NCBI GenBank assembly: GCA_002270565.1
Contig: NQMI01000025.1
Span: 310,001 to 374,000, forward strand
From: Stenocarpella maydis
Taxonomy: Eukaryota > Ascomycota > Sordariomycetes > Diaporthales > Diaporthaceae
DNA length: 64,000 nt
Direction of reading: 5' to 3'
The notes beneath the pieces are model-generated. The model had not been told where the DNA came from. It saw only the letters and a program-made list of their open reading frames with translations, and did no database searches. This document shows, piece by piece, positions 36,061-46,600 of the stretch (its first letter is position 1; every line of letters starts with the position of its first letter). A program made the position numbers and the translations under genes.

Positions 36061-36447
36061 CTTAACAGACTTGTATGGGGTTTTGGGCACGGCTGCCTCT
36101 CGGTGAGTCTGGCTTGGGCGTTGGAGGCAGCGCAAGCCTGTCCCAGCCTCCCGGTCCACCCCAGGGCAACGCAGGCAAGGATTTCGAAACCTTAGGTTGG
36201 TACGTGAGTGGGCAGGGCGCCGTCCGGCTGCAGCCAATTGGGCAGGCGAGGTGTAAAGGGATTTAGCTGCAACTGGCAGGTACTCCTCTTACATGCCCGA
36301 AGCCATCCAGCCTACCAACATTGAGTAGTAACTTTGTTGCTTGATGGGTGCACTCGTTCCTGGTTGTCGTCTTCGGTCTCACAATTGCATGCTGTGTTCC
36401 GCTGTGCTGTGCTATCCTGTGCTGTCGTTTGTTGTTGCCAAGAGACT

Positions 36448-36509
36448 ACTTTCTTTTCTTTTCTTTTCTTTTCTTTTCTTTTCTTTTCTTTTCTTTTCTT
36501 TTCTTTTTT
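36448..36509. repeat. (TTTTC)n pentanucleotide microsatellite
   Basis: About eleven TTTTC units in an unbroken array ending in a T7 run, about 390 bases upstream of the KAR9 ATG; on the KAR9 strand it reads GAAAA. Confidence 0.9.
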
Positions 36510-39500
36510 TGGTTTATTCAGCGTGCTCGATCGCAAGTGCCGATGCCGATTGCCCACTGGATGGGATGTTCGCTGCGCACGGGTGGGACGGGATCCTGGG
36601 AGCGTTTTGGGGGGGGGGACGACGACGCAGGTCGATGGGGCACCTGCAGTAGTGTACCTGAGCAGGGTAGGCCAGGTCGGTATTCGTCCAGGCTTGATCG
36701 TGTCTTTGTTGTTGCGAGTTTGGGTCGACAGGTGGCTTGATGGGACGGTGGTGGTGATGGTGGCTTCTCGTGCCACCGGTTCCTCGTTCGTGTTGGGATT
36801 GAGAAGATCCGTGTGCTGAGCAGGAAGGGAAAGTGGAGGAAGGGAGGGCCGCGGAACCCAAGATTGGAAGAAAGAGGAGAGAGAGGCCTCGCCAAAAGTT
36901 TAATGAAGACGAGCAGGTGCTGTGCCGTGGGTGTGGTACGGATACAGCGTGGTCGAGCCCCGGTGCAGGACAATGTGCAGGCCCTCCACGAACGAGGTAG
37001 GTGGTCGTGGTGGTGGTCGAGGTTATAGCGTACCAATGCTGTATTTCCTGGGAATGCAAATTGGCAACTGTGACTTGTGCAGGGTGCACAGGGTGCAGGC
37101 GAGATGATGGGCGATATTCTCGTCCCTGGTAGGAATTGGATTGTCGTAGTCACATATGCCAGGTTGCAGTGGTGGCTGAACAGGTAAAGAATTGGCAAAT
37201 GGCTGCCAGCAAGACACCAGATGCAATCCTGGTGTGTTGCATTCTCCCCTCGACCTCTCCTCCCGTCCCGTCCATCCATCAGCCGGCCGGCCTTTCACAA
37301 GCCGCCGTGAAGATGAGATGAAAGGGAAACCTGAGACGATTGGGCCAAAGTGGGCTTCTGGTTTCGCATCAGTCATGGTGTCCGAGGATGGATCCCAAGT
37401 GCCAACAAGTCATCAACGCCGAGAGCCCACAGCCATCTTCATTTGTTAGAGCCTTTTCCTCTGGCCTCGTGACGACAAGCAGAAGTCAGGCAGCGCAGAC
37501 TTCGGCAGACGCACCAGGTACAAGGCCGCACCATTTCCAAACATAGGGCAATCAATCAATCACAGACCCGATGGGGGACCCGGTGGAGACGCTCTCAATT
37601 CGGGGTCGAATCACCGCACCGGGTCTGCTGGGCTGGCTGGCTGGCGGCCCCATCCCACCAGCTCGGTACTGTGCGCCCGTGGTGCCTTGTCTGGCTTGTG
37701 TTGGTATAGTGCCCGTATAGTGCCGGTATATAGTGTAGTGTCGGTATAATAATAAATTTGGTCCTGGACCCTGCCTGCTCCCAACCCCCGGGAGCCCAGC
37801 TTGCACTGCGTCCCCTACCAGCTGACACCATACGGATGCCTTGGCCGAGACCCGCCCAGGTAGCCACTAGCCACGAGGCCGGCTGCTCCACGGCATGGAC
37901 ACCAAATGCAGCAAGCAAGCAGTGACTGCTCCACGACCTCTTCGCGCCGTTTCTCCAGATCCCCCTGCCCCCTCCCTCGAGTGATTTGCTGCATGCCGTG
38001 CAGGAAGAGCACTTGGCCAGGCGGGTCATGGCAAGTCGCGCGTGACCGGGCACTTTGAATGCTCAATACAGCAAGCAGTGGGTGGTCTGTTGGTTCCACC
38101 GTGAGCCGAACAGTCAGGGATCGTCTCGACGGCTGGAACCGAAATTCGAAGTGCAACACGCGCGCCGCCCTCTGGCGACCTGTGTCGAGTGGGGATGTAT
38201 TTCCAGCAATCTCGGCCTTCGTGTTGATGACGCCAGGCACACAGGCACACAGGCAGACACAATACTACTATGTATGTCGTGTGCACAGTGCCAACCGCTG
38301 CTCTCATCCATCACCCTGCCGGAGAAATGGGAGACGGATATCACACGGGCCTGGGTGCAGACCATTTCCCGTCCCCGAAGGCAGGCTAGTCGTCCACCCT
38401 ACCGATTACGTGTGCGGATGCATGCGAGGGTCGGCTCGTTGCAGACGGAGCACAAGCCAGTCTGAGCTGAAAATGCTACCAGCCAACGCCCCCCCCCCCT
38501 CTGCCTGCAGCGGGCGAGTGCCGACCGCGACGTGCTTTGGCACCTGGGGTAGCTCCTCTGACATGCCATGTTTTGTGGCAGGGCTTGTAGCACCTAGAAT
38601 GACAGACTGTCACACAGACTGCATAGTAGCATGAACACTTGCTTGTAGGAAGTATGCCTGAGCGGCCTTCACACGACCGTCCTGAGGCAAGGCTGCCCGC
38701 CTACAGCCAGGATGGGAGCTTATTGGTGGCCTCGTGAGGCCCCCCCCCGGTCCCGTTTGATTACCATGACGGAGGCGCCATTCCATCCAATTCCACGGTA
38801 ATTCTAGACGGTCCAGGGCTCATCATGATCAGCATTGGCGGCCTTGCCCGGGCGGTAGCTATCGCACTCGGACAGCCCAAGAGAGGCCATGGGGCCAGCC
38901 TCGGGAAACGGTCAAGTGTCGTGTATCTTGTGATTGACTACTGGACCCGAACGTGCACAGAGCGAGCGAAACGGGCGGCTGGGGAGCCGAGCAAATCCGA
39001 CTGGGTAGGGTAGTCTGGCCCCAGGCATGCATACGGGGCTTGGAAGCCTTGGAAGGTGTCTGTGTCTGCCCGCCTGCAGTGGCTCGCAAGATGGAGGGCG
39101 AGACTGGAGAGGATCCTGACATGACGGCGTTATCGAGGGACGACGGCCGCCACGGGTGGCTTTATCCGGAGAGGCCGTGGCAACTGGGTGGGCAGTTCAT
39201 CAGCCCAACAGGGCAGTCTTGGCCGGAGCCCGCGTTCCCGAGAGAGTGCCAGAGAGCAGCAGATGAGAGAGAGGACAGAGGACAGAGATGAGAGATGCGA
39301 GGACAGGCGCGAGAAGATGCCACGCAGAGCCCGAGGCGTCCACAAGAGGTAGATGGAGCGACTGCAACCTGTCGTATGCTGCTAGTGTGCCGACGGCGAT
39401 GGGCCCCATGTCGTCGTGTCCACTGTCCAGGCGTGCTGTGCGTGGGTGATGTGCTGTCCAGTGCTGGCTTGTTTCACCAGCGGCGCGGCCGAATCGGGGG

Positions 39501-40465
39501 ATTTCTGAGCCTGATTGTTTTGGATTGATCTGACATGGAGCTCTGAATCACGACCCCATCCAGATCCACAGGCCCCGCTGTTGCCCCAGGACAACGCTGG
39601 CTGGCACCGCAGGGTGCTGCTTAGTGTACTCGCAGTACTGTAGTGTGTGCTTGCAGCAAGTTAATAAGGGTTTGCCGATGGCTCCGTGATGGTTCAATAC
39701 TTGCTCCGTAGTAGGTACTATGTAAAGCCCAGTGCCCAAAAGCCGCCGTGGAGCCGTGCGTGTGTTGGTTGGCCCCCTTGCAATTAGTACTATGTACACT
39801 ACGGAGTATAGGCCCCTCCTCGTCAGGCTTGATTGACGTTTATGCTCCACACTGGCTTCGTCTCACGAGCAGTTCTTGGTGCCATTTTACTTTCTCAGTA
39901 AGGACTGCCTTTGTCTATTTTCCTGCCTGCCCCTCCCACTCCGTCTCCTGCCCTCTGCCCTCTGCACCTGCGCCTGCACTTGCCATTCCCATCTCTCCTT
40001 ACACTACTTGTCGTTACCTTATTTATCGTCACCTAGTCATTATTATATTGTCATTCTTGCACTTCTCGGTACATGCACACATACTTGCAGCCCTCACAGT
40101 CCAGCTCCTGCCTCGGTTTGCTCGCAAGTACCGGATACCTGGCGCGCTATCCGTCCGCCTCGGCCTCTGGTCTCTGGTCTGCTCCCATTTCCGTTGCTGG
40201 GCACATCTTGCCCCTTTTTATTTACTTTATCCCCCCCCCGCTCGTGAGGCACCACTAAGTTCCAGTCACTTTGGTCGCGCTTCGATACACGTCACCTACC
40301 CATTCCTCTTCTTTTTTTTTGCCCTTGTCCTCCCTTCCCTTTCCTCTTCCCCTCTCGAGCTGTTTTGCTTCCCTGGATTTGCTGGCACACCGACCCGACT
40401 CGCGAGACGTCTTCCCTTGCTGGCATTTGTGTGTACTTGTTGGTTAGCTCACCATCTCACCAACA

Positions 40466-40476
40466 TACGCATACAC

Positions 40477-40519
<43 letters not shown>
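40466..40519. repeat. (AC)n dinucleotide microsatellite in 5' leader
   Basis: About 20 uninterrupted AC units preceded by imperfect ones, 65 bases before the ATG at 40585. Alternating purine-pyrimidine tracts of this length can form Z-DNA and are usually length-polymorphic. Confidence 0.9.
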
Positions 40520-40520
<1 letters not shown>

Positions 40521-40584
40521 CATACCTGCTCAACCATTGCCCAAGCTTGCGCTGCTGGCACTATCGGCCCGCCCGCACTCCGAC

Positions 40585-42459
40585 ATGGCCGCCACCCACC
40601 GCGAACGATCTCAGACACCTCCTCCCGGCGTCAAGCCAACAGCTGCCCTGGGAGCAGACCTCGCAGACTTTGATGACATCTCACCACGCTCCGTCTCGGT
40701 AGCTTCAACTGCCTCATATGGCTCACATTCCACCAGAGCATCTATTGGCAGTGACTCGTCCGGCTCCACAGCCAGCCGCCACTCCTCGGCCAGCTTCCTT
40801 GCTGCCGCCAGAAACCCAGCCCTCAACCTGGCACCCACAGAGAATGTGCGGCACTCGACAGGCAACTTCGGCGTGGCTGGCCGGCCAGTCCCTAGAAAGA
40901 GAGGCTACATGCGGCCCACCGGCACAGACTTCGCAGCTTCCGCGAGGAGCAGGGACAGCGTATTGAGCCTCGGCAGCATCGCACATCTACAGTACTACTT
41001 TGCACGCACAGGGCTCCTTGACGGGAAGGGTGCCCAGCTCGCCCGCAAAAACAGGCAGGCAAAGGCACAGACCCTCGACTTCAGCAGCCTGAGCTCCTTC
41101 GACTTCGCAACTGCGTCCGGTAACACGCCGAGGATCGTCACATCGGATGCCGAATCAAGCTACATGAACCTAGGCACGAGCCCGGACGCCGGGGGCTCGC
41201 ATTTCGGTGCCGACATGACAGACAGCCCCACAGCCGACTACGACGAGTACGACGGCGAGCACGACTTTGACGAGTGGGAAGAGCCAGACCCCAACATCCT
41301 GCCTCCTACAACGAGCACGTACAAGCACAGGGAGAAGCCAATTCCTAAGCCGCCGTCCATCCGGCAGCTCAAGGCCGACCTGAGGACAGCCCTGACCATG
41401 GCAAGCGAGGCGGTAGAGCATGCCAAGAACAACAGAGTCAACCCCTATGAGGGAGAGAGCCGGTCACGGGCGCAATCTAACGTCTCCGTCACCTCGCTGA
41501 CCGACTCGCCCACGCCCCCGTCCCATGCCCGCCAGCTCTCCAAGGCAACGATTCAGGCGCCCGGCTGGTTCGAGGTCCAAGGCATGCACGTGCTGGATGT
41601 CATGACCCTGGCCATCCGCGCCGCAAAGGTCTACTACACCTCGCACGACGCGCCCGAGCGGCTCGACTCCATCAAGCCGGAGAAAGAGCTGCGCAAGGAG
41701 CTCTTCAACGTCATGGAGATGCTCAAGCGCATGGCCACCCGGGACTTCCAGGGCGGCATGCGCGACGATGAGGTCAAGATCATGGAGGAGTGGATAACGG
41801 GGCTTTTCCAGATGCTCAAGGAGGAGGAGGAGGCCGAGGCCGCCGAGGCCGAGGAGCGCGCCAGCTGGACGTGGCTCAAGGACGAGGACTGGCCCGAGGG
41901 CACAGAGGTGCAGCGGGAGTACGCCTTCATCCTCAGCATGCTGGACGGGCCCGCAAATACCACCAAGGCCCCCGCCCCCGACGGCAGCGTCATGGAGGTT
42001 CCCGCGTTACCGGAGTGGGTTCCCATCGACCGCTCTAAGCCCCTGGACGGGCAGGACCTTCCCACCCCGTTCCTGCAGAGCCTGCAGAACGGTCTGCGCC
42101 TAGTGCAGCTGCACAACGCTGCGGTGCGTAAGTCGCGCCGGCGGTTCGGCATGATCGGCACCTTCCACACCGACACGCAGAAGCCATACCGGTGCGCCGA
42201 CAATATCCGCTACTGGGCCAAGGCCGCCGAGCTGAGGTGGGAGGTCTCGGGACTTCAGTTCGACGCGCTAGGCGTGGTCTACAACAGCCGCTCCGACGTG
42301 TGGGTCCAGTTCGAGGACGCCGTGCTCGCCTGGTGCCGTAAGGTCAGGGAGGAGATCGCGGCTGACCTCTCCAGGCCGCCGACAAGAGTCGGCCCCCCGA
42401 CCTGGCTGCCCCTGAAGAAGCAGCCGCTTCCTCAGCCAGAGGTGCTGGCCGAGGAGTAG
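40585..42459 (+). CDS. Protein of unknown function with disordered N-terminus (624 residues)
   Basis: A single exon starting MAATHRERSQTPPPGVKPTA. I do not recognise a named family. Residues 1-280 are Ser/Thr/Gly- and Asp-rich with possible phospho-sites (DISPRSVSVASTASYGSHST), then an acidic patch (DYDEYDGEHDFDEWEEPDPN). From about residue 290 the sequence looks folded: PSIRQLKADLRTALTMASEA, PGWFEVQGMHVLDVMTLAIR, KELRKELFNVMEMLKRMATR, MEEWITGLFQMLKEEEEAEA, LPTPFLQSLQNGLRLVQLHN, FGMIGTFHTDTQKPYRCADN, IRYWAKAAELRWEVSGLQFD and WVQFEDAVLAWCRKVREEI. It is mostly helical with a Trp-rich C-terminus, no signal peptide and no membrane helix. It looks like a soluble scaffold or regulator. The codon bias and long clean frame make it a real gene. 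It converges on the RecQ gene. Confidence 0.8.
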   Translation: MAATHRERSQTPPPGVKPTAALGADLADFDDISPRSVSVASTASYGSHSTRASIGSDSSGSTASRHSSASFLAAARNPALNLAPTENVRHSTGNFGVAGRPVPRKRGYMRPTGTDFAASARSRDSVLSLGSIAHLQYYFARTGLLDGKGAQLARKNRQAKAQTLDFSSLSSFDFATASGNTPRIVTSDAESSYMNLGTSPDAGGSHFGADMTDSPTADYDEYDGEHDFDEWEEPDPNILPPTTSTYKHREKPIPKPPSIRQLKADLRTALTMASEAVEHAKNNRVNPYEGESRSRAQSNVSVTSLTDSPTPPSHARQLSKATIQAPGWFEVQGMHVLDVMTLAIRAAKVYYTSHDAPERLDSIKPEKELRKELFNVMEMLKRMATRDFQGGMRDDEVKIMEEWITGLFQMLKEEEEAEAAEAEERASWTWLKDEDWPEGTEVQREYAFILSMLDGPANTTKAPAPDGSVMEVPALPEWVPIDRSKPLDGQDLPTPFLQSLQNGLRLVQLHNAAVRKSRRRFGMIGTFHTDTQKPYRCADNIRYWAKAAELRWEVSGLQFDALGVVYNSRSDVWVQFEDAVLAWCRKVREEIAADLSRPPTRVGPPTWLPLKKQPLPQPEVLAEE

Positions 42460-43687
42460 AGGGGGACTAAGTTCTGGGCCACATCTCGGGCAGATGGGCC
42501 CCTCGACCAGATTTTCTATTTCCAAAACATTCGCTTCTTGAACCAATGCGCAGAGCGTTTCCGGCATACTACAAAGCTTTTAATGCTACGTGCCGACGCT
42601 CTACGACCAAACAAGCATTGCACGACAGACACAAAAAGTCGGCAATCAGAACCACCAACACTACAACGAAGGATGTCAGGCGGCGGGAAATAACCAAATA
42701 CTACTTGAATTTTCAATGTCAACTTCACGTGGCACGCGGATCAATCTTCTCACAGAAAGCACACAACCCCACGAGGTCAGGGCCAGTCACATCAACATCT
42801 TACATTCGCTGCATATAATTCTGTTTTAATCATTTTATCCCTATGCGGACACACACGCCTCTGTCGGAATATGCTTCACTCACGAAGGGACTTTGTCGTT
42901 GGCTTCTGGGACTGTCCCCCTTTTCTTTTGCCAGGGGACAGCAAACACGGCGCGGGAAGGTCCGGGAGTAGGCGTGCAAACGGCGGGTTGCAAAACCCGC
43001 CGCCGGGGTTTCTCTATTTTGCCCCCCCCCCCCAATTCTCATGCCCTATTCTTTTCATCACAGTTATCAACACCAAATTGCATAGCGGAGAAGCACCCCC
43101 AACCCCCAAATCGCCTTCAATAGACCACGCAGAATCGGGGAAGATTTGGGGGGGGGGAGGCGTGGAAAGGTCCTTTGTCCTCTTGAGAGGCTCATCATCA
43201 GTTCAACCAGAAGCCTTGTCTTGTTCTTTTTTCTTTTGTTGCCCCTACACAGACAGGAACAACGCCCCGGGATCTTCAACCCACCATATACCCGCAGTAT
43301 ACTGCAAGTCTAATGAAAAGATTACCATTCAGATTGGTAACTCAATGCTGATGTCGAGACTCCTTTCTTGCTCGTGATTCGTTGCGACTATGCCTAGGCC
43401 GAGCTCTAGATCAATGCAGTTGTAGATGTGCGTGTCTACTAGAGTCCTCCTGCTTCAAAGAATGAACGTATACCCCAACGGCGCCAACCAACGCCAGACC
43501 GCCCGCCACATTCATGTAAGCTTCGAAGACAGGAGCAATGCAGCCTATGCAGGTGCCAAAGGAATGCCGCCCTTCCTAGAACGCCGTAGCGACTCAGCGA
43601 ACACTATATATACGTGCCACGTCGCCCCACCCCCAAAACGCACACACGCAAAAAGAAACAGAAAAACAAAACCCCTCCACCGTCAAA
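42460..43687. other. Spacer between convergent genes
   Basis: About 1.2 kb of 3' flanking DNA with a C12 run at 43022-43033 and a G10 run at 43148-43157; no gene seen. Confidence 0.55.
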
Positions 43688-46600
43688 TCAGTACGGCATC
43701 AAACCAATCCCGCTTCCGCTCCCGCCTCGACCCCCAGCGCCACCGGCCCTGGGCCCTCCCCTACTACCTGCCCCTGCGGCCTTGGAGGACCCGCCGGTCG
43801 ACCTCCTACCCTTGCCCTTCGAGACACCGCCGTAGGACCTGCCACCGCCCCGGCTGCCCCCCCCACTGCCCTTGCGGAAGTAGTTCTTCCTCGATCCGCC
43901 CTGCGAGCCCCCCCTCTTCGCGGTGCCGCGCCCGCGGGGTGGCGCCGGCGCCGAGTCGTCGAACTTGTTCGTCGCCGCGAAGCGCTCGGTCCATTGGTCC
44001 AGCTGGCTTTTGAGCGGGTCGTTGTCGTCGGCCTCGTCGCCCCCGCCGCCCCCGCCAAAGTACTTGGACGAGACCCCCGGGTCCTCGTAGTCACCGTCGT
44101 CCTCGTCATCATCGCTGACCAGGTCGATGATATCGCTCTGTGGCTCGGCGGCGGGCGCGCCGCGGCGCGTCGTGGGCGGCCGCGCCGTGCCGGGAATGGT
44201 CGCCATCGCGCCTTCATCGTCCTGGCACATCATCTCGTGGTAGTTGTCGTAGAAGCGCATGACGACGGGGATGAATTTGTTCCCGAACTTGTCGACGTGC
44301 TCGGCCTTGATCCCGGGTATGCGGCGCATCTGGTCGACCGTCATGGTCCAGCTGATTGCCATCTGACGGAGCTGGGCTTCGTTAAAGAGCGGCCGGCGGT
44401 AGCCCTTGTTGTTGCGTAGTTGTTCTTCCAAGTTTTTGGCTTCCTCCAGGAATGCTGCGACAATCATGCCGTGGACATCGTCCAGCACCCCATCGTCGGC
44501 TGCTTTTGAGATTGGTGGGCCGAGATCTTCAAGCGTGCGCTGACGCCGTGATTTCATCACCGCTCTGGGGACTTGCTCGAAGTAATCATCCTCATCATCC
44601 ACAACGAAACCGTCCCGTTCGTAGCCATTATGGTGGAGAGCCGCCTCATGTTCCAGATCGTCACACTCATCGCCTTCGGCTATAGCGTCCTCATCAAAGA
44701 AGCTGGCGACGGACTTCCCTTTCCTGGATTTTGCAGAACTACGGCGTACTGGGGAAGATACCAATGTTGACGCCGGTCTGGTCAGCTCTTCGTGCTCGTC
44801 TGTTGCTTTCCTCTTCGTGGATTTCTTCTTGGCCATCTTATCCGAGGCGCCCTTATCGCCACCGGTTCGAACCACTACTTCAAGCTTCCGACCACCAGAT
44901 AAGAAGCTAGCTGCCTCGCGCCCCAGCTGGTAAAGGGTCAGTGGCCGTCATGGCAGATGAGTCGGGGAAACCTACAATGAAATATTGGATGGCTATCCCG
45001 CCACCGCCGACCCGGTTCTCTTCATCCAGTGCTCCTTCCGCAGCCAGCCGGACGATCACACTGCTCACCTCAGGCTTCTTGAGATGCCTCGCAATGCCAT
45101 GAAATGACTGCGCGCCTTCATCACCGTCGGGCTTCTTCGTGCCCCTGAGCACATCCGTGCACTGGTTCAGGGTCAGGCGCGTATGGTACATGACAGCCTC
45201 CAGCGCTGCTACGGCGTACTTTGTCCTGTCTGCGACCTCAAAAGTCCCGCCAATCCTGCAGTTGTCGCACGTCTTCTCGCACTTGTCGCGGGAAAATGAC
45301 TCGCCGAAATAGTGAAGAAGCTGACTGCGCCGGCAGTCACGCGAGTTCTCGCAGAACATGACGACGCGGTTAAGCATCTCCTTCTGACGCTCCTTCTGCT
45401 GGCGGTTTCCATCCCCGTCGTCAATCATTTTCCTCAGGCTGTGGATGTCACCGTGTCCGAAGAAGAGGATGCAGTCCGATGGCAGCCCATCACGGCCGGC
45501 ACGGCCGGTTTCTTGATAGTAGCCTTCCAGACTCTTCGGAAGGTAATGGTGTATAACGAAGCGGACGTCTGGCTTGTCGATTCCCATGCCGAAAGCGATG
45601 GTGGCAACAACGACCTTGACCCGACCACTCTGCCAGTCTCGCTGCACTTGAGTCTTCTCGTCTGTCTGCAAGGCCGCATGGTAGTGTTCGGCCCTGATGC
45701 CGCGTTCCGTCAGCTTCTTGGCAATGTTCTCTGTCTGCTTCCTCGAGAGCGTGTATACGATGCCCGTCTTGCCATGAAATCTCTCGTTGATGATATCGGC
45801 AATACGCTCGACAGGCTGTTTCTCTTTAGCCCGTATCTCGTAGTAGAGGTTTGGGCGGTTGAAGCTTTGAGAGAAAACTGTGCACCCTTCCATGTCGAGA
45901 TTGTGTTTGATGTCGACGATGACATTGTTGGTCGCTGTCGCTGTCAAAGCCATGACTGGTACACCTGGATAGTTCCGGCGCACCTCGCCGAGCATCTTGT
46001 AGTCCGGCCTGAAGTCGTGACCCCACTGGCTAACACAATGTGCTTCGTCAATGACCAAACGAGCCAGCTTCTTGTTCCTCCACAACGTCATCAGACCATT
46101 GTTGAATGCTGCGCTCTTGTTGATCATCTCGGGGGTGACATATAAAAGTTGAACATGATGCTCTGGATTCCTCAACTTGAAGCTTTGCAATATATCATCC
46201 TTCTCTCGCCTATCTGTATCGCCACTGAAGGCTTTCGCCACGATGCCCCGAGCTGTCAGGTGGTCGACCTGGTCTTGCATCAGACTGAGGAGAGGGGTGA
46301 CGACGATAGTCACGCCTCGGGTTTTGCCACTGTTGATGACAGCGGGTAGCTGGTAGCATAGGGACTTACCACCACCTGTTGGCATAAGGACAAACGCATC
46401 CTTACCGTCTAAGGTAGCATTGATAGCCTCCAGCTGGTTGTGTCTGAAGCCTTCAAGGCGGAATCTGTCCTTGAAAGCCCTCATCAGATCACCGGACCAA
46501 GGAAACTTTAACAGCTCCTGGGGTATTTTCGGCTTTGGTACTGTCTTGACAGGCTTCTTGGATGTGGCCTTGACTCTTGCTGGGGCAGCCGCGTTTCCAG

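Larger units (their letters stand above)
36061..40584. other. Divergent spacer between KAR9 and the 624-residue protein gene
   Basis: About 4.5 kb. The part next to KAR9 holds a TTTTC repeat and a long frame (36518-37279, minus) that is Pro/Ser/His-rich without domains and is read here as leader or promoter. Around 37683-37755 there is a short cluster of TATAGTGCC/GGTATA units. The last 0.8 kb before 40585 happens to lack stops in the frame of the downstream gene but encodes only hydrophobic and (TH)n low-complexity sequence. No gene is supported. Confidence 0.55.

Noticed and set aside
36448..36509. TTTTC array as a telomeric or centromeric repeat
   Set aside because: The unit is not a telomere repeat and the array is only about 60 bases; it is an ordinary microsatellite.
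36518..37279. 253-codon minus-strand frame upstream of KAR9
   Set aside because: Pro/Ser/His-rich without domains, overlapped by other frames of similar length; more likely KAR9 promoter or leader.
39748..40584. In-frame upstream extension of the 624-residue protein
   Set aside because: It encodes low-complexity hydrophobic sequence and a (TH)n run from the AC repeat; the ATG at 40585 begins protein-like sequence.
45312..46145. 277-codon plus-strand frame inside the RecQ gene
   Set aside because: Antisense shadow of the conserved helicase core.
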